This document shows, piece after piece, positions 44,732-53,540 of a stretch of 64,000 nt of DNA. The translations under genes were made by a program, and so were the position numbers. The notes under the pieces were generated by a model. That model was given only the letters and a program-made list of their open reading frames with translations, did not search any database and was not told the origin of the DNA. Positions within the stretch are counted from its first letter, which is position 1, and every line of letters begins with the position of its first letter. This DNA is from Methylocystis sp. H62 (GTDB lineage: Bacteria; Pseudomonadota; Alphaproteobacteria; Rhizobiales; Beijerinckiaceae). The stretch is taken from NCBI RefSeq assembly GCF_015709515.1, contig NZ_JADNQZ010000057.1, positions 1 through 64,000 of the forward strand, written 5' to 3'.

Positions 44732-44750
44732 TATACCCCTAAGGGGTATA
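44732..44750. promoter_or_regulatory. Perfect 19-bp palindrome, probable toxin-antitoxin operator
   Basis: TATACCCCT and AGGGGTATA are separated by one A. It lies directly upstream of the toxin start (TTG 44705) and within a TATA-rich region. Autoregulatory operators of XRE-antitoxin operons often have this form. Confidence 0.6.
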
Positions 44751-44776
44751 GTTTCAAGAGGCATGTTTTGGGCATC

Positions 44777-44833
44777 CCCGCGCCAAAAGCGCGGGCGGGC
44801 TGTGGTGAACCGGATCCGCCGCCCTTGCGGCGG
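44777..44833. repeat. Two GC-rich hairpins between toxin operon and mutL
   Basis: CCCGCGC-CAAAA-GCGCGGG (44777-44795) and CCGCCGC-CCTT-GCGGCGG (44816-44833) have 7-bp perfect arms. Neither has a T tract. They may be transcriptional boundary elements between the accessory patch and the core gene mutL; the 186-bp gap contains no reading frame I support. Confidence 0.35.
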
Positions 44834-44935
44834 CTTCGATCCCCGACGCGCTCACCGCGCCTGAGCCGTTCATGGCGATTGTTCCGCCAAAGCCGCTATA
44901 ATCCACAAAGCCCTAGCCTCTGAGCTGATTCACCC

Positions 44936-46714
44936 ATGCCTGTTCGCCGTCTCGATCCCCTTCTCGTCGATCGCATCGCCGCCGGCGAAGTGGTCGAGCG
45001 TCCGGCGTCCGCCGTCAAGGAGCTGGTTGAGAACGCGCTCGACGCCGGCGCGACGCGCATCGACGTCGCGATCGCGCAAGGCGGCAAAAGCCTCATCCGC
45101 GTCATCGACGACGGCAGCGGGATGGACGCGCGCGACCTGGCGCTCGCCATCGAGCGCCATGCGACGTCCAAAATTCCCGACGGCGATCTGACCAGCATCG
45201 CGACGCTCGGCTTTCGCGGCGAGGCGTTGCCGTCGATCGCGGCGGTGGCGGACCTGACGATCGAAACCCGGGCGATGGGCGCCCCGCACGGCTGTTCCAT
45301 CCGGGTCGACGCGGGCGAGAAGCGCCCACTGTCCGCCTCGAACTGGCCGCACGGGACCAAGATCGAAGCGCGCGCACTGTTCGCTGCGACGCCGGCGCGG
45401 CTCAAGTTCCTCAAGACCGAGCGCACCGAAACCGCGGCGATCGTCGATGTCGTCAAGCGACTCGCCATGGCCCATCCGCAGGCGCGCTTCTCGCTGTCCA
45501 CCGACAGCGGCGCGCTCTTCGATTATGCCGCCTGCGGCGACGATTCCGCGCGGCGCATCTTCCAGATCCTTGGCGAAGACTTCGCCGCCAACGCGTTTCG
45601 GCTTGAAGCGGAACGCGAAGGCGTGAACCTCTCGGGCCTTGCCGGCCTGCCGACCTACAGTCGCGGCAACGCCCAGATGCAATATGTCTATGTCAATGGA
45701 CGGCCGGTGCGCGACAAGCTTTTCGCAGGGGCCATTCGCGCCGCCTATCTCGATTTTCTAAGCCACGACCGCCATCCCGTCGTCGCGCTGTTCATCGATT
45801 GCGATCCGCGCAGCGTCGACGTCAATGTGCATCCGGCAAAGGCGGAGGTGCGCTTCGCCGATCCAGGGCTGGTGCGCGGCCTCGTCGTCGGCGCGTTGAA
45901 GCAGGCGCTGGCCGAGAAGAGCCATCGCAGCGCCGATACAAACACGCGCGCGGCGATCGACGTTCTGGCGCGCGGCAATGGCGCGCCATATCGCGCGCCG
46001 CCGCCGGCGAACTGGAGCCTACCGCGCTCGCCTTACGCGCCCGCCGGCTTCGAAGAGCAGCCGCAAGCCGCTTTCGACGCCGGCGCGCCGATGGCCGATT
46101 CGCGCGCGCATGAGACGCCTGCGCAGGAGCCGCAGTCGCCGCTCGGCGCGGCGCGCGCGCAGCTGCACGAAACCTACATCATCGCGCAGACGCAGGACGG
46201 TCTCGTCATCGTCGACCAGCACGCCGCGCATGAGCGCATCGTCTATGAGAAGCTCAAACGCCAGCGCGAGGCGGCCGGCGTCGCGCGACAGATGCTGCTG
46301 ATCCCCGCCGTCGTCGACCTCGACGAGGCGCGCATGAATGCGCTTGCGCCGGCGCTGGACGAACTCGCGGCGCTTGGCCTGGCGCTCGAACTCTTCGGCC
46401 CAGGCGCCGTGCTGGTGCGCGAGACCCCGGCGCTGCTCGGCGAGGTCGACTGCAAGCGGCTTGTCGAGGACATCGCCGACATCCTGGCGGAGGAAGGCGA
46501 CGCGCGCGGGCTTTCGCGCCGGCTCGATCACGTGCTCGCCACCTGCGCCTGCCATCATTCGGTGCGGGCCGGCAGGCGGCTTTCGGCGCCCGAGATGAAT
46601 GCGCTGCTGCGCGAGATGGAGACGACGCCGGGGGCAGGCCAATGCAATCACGGCCGGCCCACCTATATTGAGCTGAAGCTCGCGGACATCGAAAAGCTCT
46701 TCGGGCGCAGGTGA
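44936..46714 (+). CDS. mutL: DNA mismatch repair protein MutL
   Basis: A 592-residue MutL. The N-terminal GHKL ATPase has AGEVVERPASAVKELVENAL, IDDGSGMDARDL and LGFRGEALPSIA. The linker (about 330-400) is Pro/Ala-rich. The C-terminal endonuclease motif is DQHAAHERIVYE, matching DQHAx2Ex4E, with ACHHSVRAG and CNHGRPTYI forming the metal site. Presence of the endonuclease motif means the organism needs no MutH for strand incision. It is the first core gene after the accessory patch. Confidence 0.97.
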   Translation: MPVRRLDPLLVDRIAAGEVVERPASAVKELVENALDAGATRIDVAIAQGGKSLIRVIDDGSGMDARDLALAIERHATSKIPDGDLTSIATLGFRGEALPSIAAVADLTIETRAMGAPHGCSIRVDAGEKRPLSASNWPHGTKIEARALFAATPARLKFLKTERTETAAIVDVVKRLAMAHPQARFSLSTDSGALFDYAACGDDSARRIFQILGEDFAANAFRLEAEREGVNLSGLAGLPTYSRGNAQMQYVYVNGRPVRDKLFAGAIRAAYLDFLSHDRHPVVALFIDCDPRSVDVNVHPAKAEVRFADPGLVRGLVVGALKQALAEKSHRSADTNTRAAIDVLARGNGAPYRAPPPANWSLPRSPYAPAGFEEQPQAAFDAGAPMADSRAHETPAQEPQSPLGAARAQLHETYIIAQTQDGLVIVDQHAAHERIVYEKLKRQREAAGVARQMLLIPAVVDLDEARMNALAPALDELAALGLALELFGPGAVLVRETPALLGEVDCKRLVEDIADILAEEGDARGLSRRLDHVLATCACHHSVRAGRRLSAPEMNALLREMETTPGAGQCNHGRPTYIELKLADIEKLFGRR

Positions 46715-46788
46715 CACGACAGTTTTTCGTGGCTCTGTAACTTTTCCCAGGGCGCGAACGAATACGCATGAGACCGCAGGAGCCGATC

Positions 46789-47316
46789 GTGAACCGTCGT
46801 AACCTTCTCTCAGGCGCTGTTTTTTTCGCCTTCGCGCCGAAGGCGCATGCCGACGCCGAAATCATCGAGATTGAAACCTTCGACTCGAACGGCAAGAGCC
46901 TTGGCGTTTCGCGCCTGGAAAAAATCCTCAAGACCGACGCCGAATGGCGCGCGCAACTGTCGCCGCTCGCCTTCGAGGTCACGCGCAAGGACGGCACGGA
47001 GCGCGCCTTCACCGGGCCCAACTGGGATAATCACGCCGACGGAATTTACCGATGCGTCTGTTGCGATACGGCGCTGTTCGACTCAAAGACGAAATATGAC
47101 TCGGGCACGGGCTGGCCAAGCTTCTTTGCGCCGATTTCCAAGGCCAATGTTGTGGAAAGCGCCGACACGGCGTTCGGCATGAGACGCGTCGCTAACTCCT
47201 GCAAGCGCTGCGACGCGCATCTTGGCCACGTTTTCACCGACGGACCCAAGCCCACCGGGCTGCGCTACTGCATGAACGGCGTCGCGCTGCGTTTCATCGG
47301 GCGCGGACAAGCGTAA
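46789..47316 (+). CDS. msrB: Exported peptide-methionine (R)-S-oxide reductase
   Basis: A 175-residue MsrB. GTG 46789 ([23 protein letters not shown]) is chosen because AGGAG is seven bases upstream; ATG 46768 would add seven residues. The N-terminus has a twin-arginine start and a hydrophobic stretch ending in AHADA, so the enzyme is exported. Two zinc CxxC pairs are in [12 protein letters not shown] and [16 protein letters not shown]. The catalytic cysteine is in [13 protein letters not shown]. It repairs oxidised methionine in envelope proteins. An exported MsrA follows 11 bp downstream. Confidence 0.92.
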   Translation: MNRRNLLSGAVFFAFAPKAHADAEIIEIETFDSNGKSLGVSRLEKILKTDAEWRAQLSPLAFEVTRKDGTERAFTGPNWDNHADGIYRCVCCDTALFDSKTKYDSGTGWPSFFAPISKANVVESADTAFGMRRVANSCKRCDAHLGHVFTDGPKPTGLRYCMNGVALRFIGRGQA

Positions 47317-47327
47317 GGGATATCCCC

Positions 47328-48005
47328 ATGAGATTCACCGCCGCTGTTCTCGTCGCCGCGCTGATCATTTTCGCTCCCCTGCGCGGGGACGCCGCCGAAC
47401 GCGCAGTCGTTCTGCCCGCGCCCGCTTACGATCCGCCGGCGACGAGCGTCGGCGAACAGAAGCTCGTCGTCGCTGGCGGCTGCTTCTGGGGCGTGCAGGG
47501 CGTGTTTCAGCGCGTCAAAGGCGTCTCGCGCGCCGTGTCCGGCTATGCCGGCGGCGCCAAGGACATGGCGCGTTACGAAGCCGTCTCGCGCGGCGACACC
47601 GGTCACGCTGAATCGGTCGAAATCGCTTATGATCCGAAGACCGTCAGTCTTGGAGAACTGCTGCGCGTCTACTTCTCCGTCGCGCATGATCCGACGCAGC
47701 TTAATCGCCAGGGGCCTGATGCAGGCGCGCAATATCGTTCGGCGATTTTTGTGGCGAACGCCGATCAGGAAAAGGCTGCGCGCAATTATATTGCGCAGCT
47801 TTCGAAGGCAAAGGCGCTTTCAGCGCCCATCGTCACGACGCTCGAACCGCTGAAGGCCTTCTATCCGGCGGAGCCCTATCATCAGGATTATCTCGTACGC
47901 CATCCTGCGCAGCCTTACATCGTCTATAACGACTTGCCGAAAATCGACGATCTCAAGCGCCTTTTTCCGACGCTCTATCGCGAAAGTCCGGCGCTGACCA
48001 ACTGA
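47328..48005 (+). CDS. msrA: Exported peptide-methionine (S)-S-oxide reductase
   Basis: A 225-residue MsrA with a Sec signal peptide (FTAAVLVAALIIFAPLRGDA). The active site is VVAGGCFWGVQGVFQRVKGV, and the substrate pocket is TGHAESVEIAYDP. The remaining family features (FSVAHDPTQLNRQGPDAGAQ, FYPAEPYHQDYL) are intact. Together with MsrB it forms a periplasmic methionine-repair pair, encoded separately instead of fused. Confidence 0.94.
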   Translation: MRFTAAVLVAALIIFAPLRGDAAERAVVLPAPAYDPPATSVGEQKLVVAGGCFWGVQGVFQRVKGVSRAVSGYAGGAKDMARYEAVSRGDTGHAESVEIAYDPKTVSLGELLRVYFSVAHDPTQLNRQGPDAGAQYRSAIFVANADQEKAARNYIAQLSKAKALSAPIVTTLEPLKAFYPAEPYHQDYLVRHPAQPYIVYNDLPKIDDLKRLFPTLYRESPALTN

Positions 48006-48100
48006 TCCGCCAAAGACGCGAGCCCGAGTTGCGGCGGGCGCGCTCAGGCGGCCATGGGCTCGCGCTGCGCTCCGCTTACTCTACGAGCTATGATGCCGAG

Positions 48101-49342
48101 CTAATCAACACGTCCCTGATTCTGTAGGTCGGCGGCATCAGCCTCACGCTCGGTCTCATCGGCGAGCGGTTCCTGCGCGGCAAATTCTTTTGCTGACTGG
48201 TTCTGCGGCGCCGGCTCCACTTCAGCCTGCTCGGCGTCGCTCGACGATGCTTCGATTCGCTCCAGCGATAGAGCCTCCTCGTCGCACATGAGGCGCATCG
48301 CGGCGGCGATCGGATCTTCGGCTGTGGCCGCGCGCGCCGGGGCGAACGCGCGCAACGCCCCGCGCAAGGCTTCACCGGCGGCGTTGCGCTTGATGAAGTG
48401 CCGTTCAAACACGCGCATAACATGCGCCACGCCTTCCTGCGTGACGCTGCGCCTGTCTGGCGCGAAATAATCGGTCGGCGCATAGCCGCCGGCGACGATC
48501 TCATAAGAAGGAAAATAGGCGACCTGACCGAGCGTGCGCGAAAGCATATCGCACGCGACGCGTAGCGCCGATTTCGAATACATCGTGGAGATCAGCACAT
48601 GACGCGGCTCGGCGGTGGCGACAAGCGGCACGGGAGAGACGGTCAAAATGACTCGCGCGCCAGGATTGACGGCGCGCAGACGCGCGATGAAGGCGGTCAT
48701 GTCGGCGACGACGTCATCGACGCCAAGGTTGACGAATTCGTGTCGCGCGGGAGAGTAATCGCCGCCCGTGACGCCCGGGCAGAGCGGAAAAGCCGCGCCA
48801 TCCTCGCGCGAACGCCAGAACTCTGTCAGTCCTAGCGTGAACACGAAGACGTCGAGCGTCTCGAACGCTCGGCGCACGGCTTCGAAATGACGCTCGCGAT
48901 CATAGTCGAGTTCACGGATCGAGTTGAAGCCGCCGGGCTGAATTTGCGGCCGAAACGGGTCGACCACATGCGCGGCGCCTTCTGGCCAGTAGTTCTCCTT
49001 CGGTGTGAACCGCCCATAGGCGCGCTCGAAAAGCTGCAGCAGCTGGCGGCTCGTGTAGATATTGCCGTAGCGCGCCGTGTAGAGGCCGTAATTGAGGGCG
49101 TCGGCAGCCTGCTGACCGATGAAGCGATGCGGCGGCTCGGTGATGAGATAATTGCAGCCGCTCGACTTCAAGTAACGGCCGATATGTTGAGCGAAACAGC
49201 TCCCAGCGGTCGCGGTCTTTTCACGAAGGCCGAGCCGGAAAGGCGCCTCCACGACGGGATCGAGTTCGCCGGGCGCGACATCCGCGACCGCGCGGCGCCA
49301 CAGGGCGTAGTCGGGGCGTTTCGAATAGGGATGCGTCTTCAT
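48101..49342 (-). CDS. GSCFA-domain protein
   Basis: A 413-residue protein. The eponymous motif is TATAGSCFAQHIGRYLKSS (residues about 45-63). FVFTLGLTEFWRS and VILTVSPVPLVAT follow as in SGNH-like esterases of this family. The C-terminal 70 residues (from about residue 345) are Glu/Ala-rich and disordered by eye. GSCFA proteins are linked to surface polysaccharide loci and are probably acyl-group transferases or hydrolases. It overlaps the next SGNH-like gene by four bases (49339-49342). Confidence 0.87.
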   Translation of the reverse strand: MKTHPYSKRPDYALWRRAVADVAPGELDPVVEAPFRLGLREKTATAGSCFAQHIGRYLKSSGCNYLITEPPHRFIGQQAADALNYGLYTARYGNIYTSRQLLQLFERAYGRFTPKENYWPEGAAHVVDPFRPQIQPGGFNSIRELDYDRERHFEAVRRAFETLDVFVFTLGLTEFWRSREDGAAFPLCPGVTGGDYSPARHEFVNLGVDDVVADMTAFIARLRAVNPGARVILTVSPVPLVATAEPRHVLISTMYSKSALRVACDMLSRTLGQVAYFPSYEIVAGGYAPTDYFAPDRRSVTQEGVAHVMRVFERHFIKRNAAGEALRGALRAFAPARAATAEDPIAAAMRLMCDEEALSLERIEASSSDAEQAEVEPAPQNQSAKEFAAQEPLADETEREADAADLQNQGRVD

Positions 49343-50109
49343 TGCCGTCCATCACTCAGCCGCGGCTCGATCAGCTCTGCGGCGCTTTGGATCATGCGTC
49401 GGCCAAAGAGCGCGTTTGCGTGGGAGGCGTCGGCGCCCCAAACAACCTCCGCCAACACGCCCGATGGCGCGATGAACTCGGTCGGAACGGCCGCAAAAAG
49501 AATACCTGCGCGCGCGCAAACTTCACGATAAAGCGCAGTCTGCGTACGCCACATTTTATAGCGGAACGTCTCGCCCGACATTTTTTTTGGATCGAATGAT
49601 TTACGAAAAAACTCTTGCGGACATTCCAAAATGCGTGAATTTGGAAAGGGAGGCGGGGGCTCAAGGCAAACGATCGGCGCGGCCGTTTCGTTTCGTATCG
49701 CTTCGATGGTTGAAAGCGTTGGCGCCATTTTTTCCCGCAAAGTCTCGCGAATGGCGACTTCTGGCAGCACCTCGGCCCCCTGCTCGAGATCGAGCTCCGG
49801 CTCCGCGCCGAGAATAAAATCGAAGCGCTCTTTAGGCTGCGTCACCGAAAGAGCGATATGCTCATTGCCGCCGACCGACAATACGACGCCATCCGGCCGC
49901 TCCTCGTCGATGATTTGGCGAAGGCGGGCATTGAGGCGCGAAGCTGAGCCCTCCTCCGCTAAGGTCGGCGTTATCTCGGGATCATAGAGATAGAGGAATC
50001 GCGAAAGGAGCGGCGCGCCGCCAAGGCGAAAGCCCTCGTGCTGCAGCTCGTAACATCCTTTGGCGATCGCCACGATATGACTGTGCCCAAGCCCCAAAAT
50101 CTTGGTCAT
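49339..50109 (-). CDS. SGNH/GDSL hydrolase-like protein
   Basis: A 256-residue protein starting MTKILGLGHSHIVAIAKGC. The block I serine is in GHSH, the GxN block in VLSVGGNEHI and the Asp-x2-His end in WGADASHANALFG, so the SGNH catalytic set is recognisable. It is coupled with the GSCFA gene by a four-base overlap. Substrate unknown; the local setting suggests esters on a surface polymer. No signal peptide is apparent. Confidence 0.72.
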   Translation of the reverse strand: MTKILGLGHSHIVAIAKGCYELQHEGFRLGGAPLLSRFLYLYDPEITPTLAEEGSASRLNARLRQIIDEERPDGVVLSVGGNEHIALSVTQPKERFDFILGAEPELDLEQGAEVLPEVAIRETLREKMAPTLSTIEAIRNETAAPIVCLEPPPPFPNSRILECPQEFFRKSFDPKKMSGETFRYKMWRTQTALYREVCARAGILFAAVPTEFIAPSGVLAEVVWGADASHANALFGRRMIQSAAELIEPRLSDGRQ

Positions 50110-50112
50110 TCT

Positions 50113-50421
50113 TTAGCCCGATGACTCTTCACATGCGTCGCTGGCGCGCAGCTCGACGCCGAGCGGTTCGCCTGAATGAATCGGTCCGGAGATCTGGCGC
50201 GCGATTGAGACCACGACATAATGGCGCGCGCCCGTTTCGATGGCGCGCCCAATGATGTCGGCGCCGTCCGCGCCCATCGCAAAAGGGGCGCGAATGGCGA
50301 GCATTGAGCGACCCCTGTAGCCGTAGCGATAGAACGCCTCGACCACGATTGGCGCCTCGCCCGCGTGAGCGATCTCACCCTGACCAGATTGCATGGCGGT
50401 TTTCGAAACTCTCTTGATCAC
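50113..50421 (-). CDS. Hypothetical protein, 102 residues
   Basis: A 102-residue frame starting MIKRVSKTAMQSGQGE. It is three bases upstream of the SGNH-like gene and on the same strand, which supports its reality. Features are a hydrophobic strand (HYVVVSIARQISG) and repeated GA-rich helices. I recognise no family. It is likely part of the same operon as the GSCFA and SGNH-like genes. Confidence 0.55.
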   Translation of the reverse strand: MIKRVSKTAMQSGQGEIAHAGEAPIVVEAFYRYGYRGRSMLAIRAPFAMGADGADIIGRAIETGARHYVVVSIARQISGPIHSGEPLGVELRASDACEESSG

Positions 50422-50543
50422 ATCATCGCCCCTTCCTCGCCACGGAGCGCACCGATTGAAAAGCAGATCCCGTGTTTTCCTATACTGCCGCTTGTGCTAA
50501 CAATCCGGCGGAGGTGGCTATTGAGTATCATTTCGCCGTCTGC

Positions 50544-51698
50544 ATGAATAATCCCTTTAAGTCGACGGCGCTGCAAGAGACGCCGACGCCGCAAACCTTC
50601 GACGAAAAGGCCTATCTCGCCGTCAACCCCGACGTCGCCGAGGCCGTTCGCCTCGGCAAAATCGGCTCGGGCTGGCGGCATTTCAAAAAATTCGGCCATA
50701 TTGAGGGCCGCCGGCAGAAGGTCGCCGATGACGAGCCCGCGACGCCGGAGAATTTCGACGAGGCGCGCTATCTGGCCGCGAACCCGGACGTGCGACAGGC
50801 GATCGAACTCGGTCAGCTCGCCTCGGGCCGCGCGCATTTCGATCAGCTTGGTCGCGCCCAGGGACGGCGTCAGCTGCGTATGAGCGACATCCCTGCAATT
50901 CGCGCACGAAAGCTCAGCGCGGTGCGACCGCTGCTGCTCGACCCGGAAACGCCGTTGTCGGGTTCGGGCAAATTCGTGTTTTCGGATGAACCCTCGCTTC
51001 AGGCGCAAGACGCCGCCGAGGATATGCCGATCAGCGAGAACGGCTATGACGATGAAACAGTCGAACTGATCGAGCGCCACGCCGATGGCTTGATCCTTGA
51101 CGTCGGCGCGGGCTACCGTCCGGTCTATTATAGCAATGTCGTCAACTTCGAAATGATGGATTATGCAACGACAGATGTGGTCGGCCTGGCGCATCGGCTG
51201 CCCTTCAAGAATGACGCCTTCGACGGCGTCATCTCGATCGCGGTTTTGGAGCATGTGAAGGATCCGTTTCGCTGCGCCGCCGAAATCGCGCGCGTGCTCA
51301 AGCCGGGCGGATGGCTCAAATGCTGCGTGCCGTTTCTGCAGCCGCTGCACGGCTATCCGCATCACTATTTCAATATGACGCATGAGGGACTGCGCACGCT
51401 TTTCGAGGGGCATTTGACCATCGAACGGCAGGAGGTCACCAATCCGACGCACCCGATCTGGGCGATCGCCTGGCAGCTGCGCTCCTGGTCGCAAGGTCTT
51501 TCGCCGCGCGCGCGCAAAGAATTCTTGCGCACGCGCGTCGAAGATCTGATCGCCTATCCCGGCCCGCTGCTCGAAAAGCCATGGGCGCGGGAATTGCCTC
51601 GCGAAAAACTTTTCGAACTCGCCGCCGCGACGATCCTTTACGCGCGCAAGCCCGAGCCGGACTCCACGGCGAACTCCATCACGACGTCAGCGCCGTGA
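50544..51698 (+). CDS. SAM-dependent methyltransferase with N-terminal NPDV repeats
   Basis: A 384-residue protein. The N-terminus carries two tandem repeats of about 44 residues: FDEKAYLAVNPDVAEAVR then GWRHFKKFGHIEGRRQ, and FDEARYLAANPDVRQAIE then GRAHFDQLGRAQGRRQ. The methyltransferase domain follows: LILDVGAGYRPVYYSN (motif I), DVVGLAHRLPFKNDAFDGVI and RVLKPGGWLKCCVPF. The NPDV repeats are found in surface-polysaccharide and glycosyltransferase-linked proteins. ATG 50544 is chosen; GTG 50514 is an alternative. It overlaps the next start by four bases, so it is co-translated with an AlgX-like protein. Confidence 0.85.
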   Translation: MNNPFKSTALQETPTPQTFDEKAYLAVNPDVAEAVRLGKIGSGWRHFKKFGHIEGRRQKVADDEPATPENFDEARYLAANPDVRQAIELGQLASGRAHFDQLGRAQGRRQLRMSDIPAIRARKLSAVRPLLLDPETPLSGSGKFVFSDEPSLQAQDAAEDMPISENGYDDETVELIERHADGLILDVGAGYRPVYYSNVVNFEMMDYATTDVVGLAHRLPFKNDAFDGVISIAVLEHVKDPFRCAAEIARVLKPGGWLKCCVPFLQPLHGYPHHYFNMTHEGLRTLFEGHLTIERQEVTNPTHPIWAIAWQLRSWSQGLSPRARKEFLRTRVEDLIAYPGPLLEKPWARELPREKLFELAAATILYARKPEPDSTANSITTSAP

Positions 51699-52681
51699 CC
51701 GAACTCATCGTTCACGAAGGTCACGACGGATGGCTGTTCCTCACGGGCGGAACCAATTTCGTCACCACGCTCTATGAGCGCAACGGCGGCCATCTGCCGG
51801 ACGTCAACCTGCGCCGATGGCGGGACGCCATCATTGAACGAAAGCATCGTTGCGAAGGGCTCGGCGTCGCCTACGCCCATCTCGTCGCGCCGGAAAAGCT
51901 GACGATCTACGGGCATAAACAAGCGACGCCGCTCGTCAATGTCGACCTCGCGCCAGCGATCCGCCTGCAACAGCTCTTTGGCGGCGCTGCACGCGCGGCC
52001 GGATGGGTCGATCTCGTTTGGCCGATGCGCGAGCGGCGCGACGAGGTCGAACTCTACTGGCGCAGCGACACGCATTGGACGCCGGACGGTAGTCTGCTCG
52101 CCTATCGCCTCTTGTGCGAGGCGCTGCAGCTGACGCCGAATGCGGACCTCGCGAACCGGCCCTGCAACACGATTCATAAAATCATGGATCTCGGCGGCAA
52201 ATTCGATCCGCCGCGCTGGGAGCAGATTCGCGAAATCGATTGGATCGCGGACGCGCAACGCGTTTACGCCAATGCGGTCGTGCGCATCCTCGAAGATCCC
52301 ATTCACGGCGGCGACATCCATGTCGGCGCGCATGCGATCTACAGGAACGACGCGGCGCCCAATAACGTGCGGATTTTGCTTTTTGGCGATTCCTTCTCCG
52401 GCGTCGGACCCGACCGTCTGACGGCGCAGCTCGCCGAAACGGCGCGCGAACTCGTCTTTGTCTGGTCAGCCAATGTCGATTGGGGGCTCGTCAAGCGCCT
52501 GAAGCCCGATATCGTCATCACCGAAATCGCCGAGCGTTACATGGCGCTCGCGCCGAACGACCGCTTCAATCTGCGGCGCACAGAGCTTGCGCAACTGATC
52601 AAGGCGCGACGCCGGGAGGCCGCAGCCCGGTGGCGGCGCGTGCGGGCCAAATGGAGTCAACGGGCAAAGAATGGCGCATAG
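51695..52681 (+). CDS. AlgX/AlgJ-like SGNH protein (probable polymer O-acetylation)
   Basis: A 328-residue protein, GTG start at 51695 overlapping the methyltransferase stop (GTGA). Features of the AlgX/AlgJ (DHHW) family are DTHWTPDGSLLAYR and ILLFGDSFSGVG, the latter with the SGNH serine. The N-terminal EGHDGWLFLTGGTN resembles the start of AlgJ-like domains. No signal peptide is evident. Such proteins carry acetyl groups to exopolysaccharide. It is the third SGNH-type protein in a 4.6-kb stretch. The C-terminus is a basic helix (RRREAAARWRRVRAK). Confidence 0.75.
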   Translation: MTELIVHEGHDGWLFLTGGTNFVTTLYERNGGHLPDVNLRRWRDAIIERKHRCEGLGVAYAHLVAPEKLTIYGHKQATPLVNVDLAPAIRLQQLFGGAARAAGWVDLVWPMRERRDEVELYWRSDTHWTPDGSLLAYRLLCEALQLTPNADLANRPCNTIHKIMDLGGKFDPPRWEQIREIDWIADAQRVYANAVVRILEDPIHGGDIHVGAHAIYRNDAAPNNVRILLFGDSFSGVGPDRLTAQLAETARELVFVWSANVDWGLVKRLKPDIVITEIAERYMALAPNDRFNLRRTELAQLIKARRREAAARWRRVRAKWSQRAKNGA

Positions 52682-52983
52682 GCGTCGAGCGCTCGTTTCC
52701 AATCGACGGGGTCGCGGATCAGATCGGCCAGCGCCGCGCCGCGGCGCGTCAGGCGGCGAAACAGCCAGTCGCACTCGCGATAGACGCCGGGACCTTCGAT
52801 GAAATTCAGGCCGGCGAGCGTATCGAGCCCGGCGATGATCTCTGGCCGCGACCTGTGCAGGATCTGCGCGAGTTCGCCGACGGCGACGAAGATCGGCTCT
52901 GGCGGCGAGCGCTGGACATCCTCCAGCGCCAGCAGCAGCGCCCTTAGAGCTTCAAACTCGCCGCCGCTGAATTTTCGAGTCAT
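52657..52983 (-). CDS. Hypothetical protein, winged-helix-like
   Basis: A 108-residue frame starting MTRKFSGGEFEALRALLL. The pattern of helices (LRALLLALEDVQ, VGELAQILHRSRPEIIAGLDTLA) and the turn GLNFIEGPGVYREC suggest a small winged-helix fold. It overlaps the 3' end of the AlgX-like gene by 25 bp in the convergent direction. No family can be named. Confidence 0.5.
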   Translation of the reverse strand: MTRKFSGGEFEALRALLLALEDVQRSPPEPIFVAVGELAQILHRSRPEIIAGLDTLAGLNFIEGPGVYRECDWLFRRLTRRGAALADLIRDPVDWKRALDAYAPFFAR

Positions 52984-53540
52984 TCGTAAGGCCTGGCGTC
53001 AGCAAAGCGGTAACGATCCCCGCGCGTCATGACCTAGCGTTCCTCCACGCTCGACGATGGAAAAAACCGCATCGACCACTTCCCCTGTGACGAAGCGGAC
53101 TGGCGAGCTTGGGGCGTTTCGCCATCACGGCGCCCGGCAGCGTCTGGCCTATAAAATACGAAGGCGCGCCGCGCGCGGCAAGAACATCTGCAACGGGTGC
53201 GGACGTCTCGCCGCCCAGACGAAAATCAAAACAGCGGTATAAAGCGCTTCATCGTCTGCAATGACTGCCGTCGTCGAGAAGATCTAAGCGGTGGCCCGAC
53301 GTTTTGCAGTAGCTCTGATTTACAGAGCCGCTGCTTTTTGCAACCTCCGCTGTAAAGCACGTTTTAAGTTCTACGCTCATCTTCTGCGACGCTTGTTAAT
53401 TCAAAGCGAAGACCCAATCTCTCGGCTTCCCCCAGAACGAACAGATCAACGACGTGTCTGCCCGTCGGGCAGTGAATCTTGATCATGGACGTTTAGCTCC
53501 GGGCGATTGGGCGAAAAAGCGCCCGTAACGAGGAAATCGA
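52984..53540. other. 557-bp gap with a terminator and no convincing gene
   Basis: Short open frames occur, such as 53057-53242 (+), a basic 61-residue frame with a CNGC motif, and downstream fragments with CNDC (53254-53284) in another frame, but none has a ribosome binding site or known motif. A good terminator-like hairpin at 53306-53339 suggests that something is transcribed from the left. No repeat or mobile-element end was seen. Confidence 0.4.
53306..53339 (+). terminator. Rho-independent terminator without an assigned gene
   Basis: GCAGTAGCTCTG pairs with CAGAGCCGCTGC around ATTTA (one mismatch, one G-U) and is followed by TTTTT at 53335-53339. It lies 325 bp after the winged-helix gene start and has no known gene directly upstream on the + strand. 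Confidence 0.6.

Noticed and set aside
53057-53242. 61-residue frame as a gene
   Set aside because: It has a CNGC pair but no ribosome binding site, and a second CNDC fragment lies in another frame; not enough to support a gene or pseudogene.
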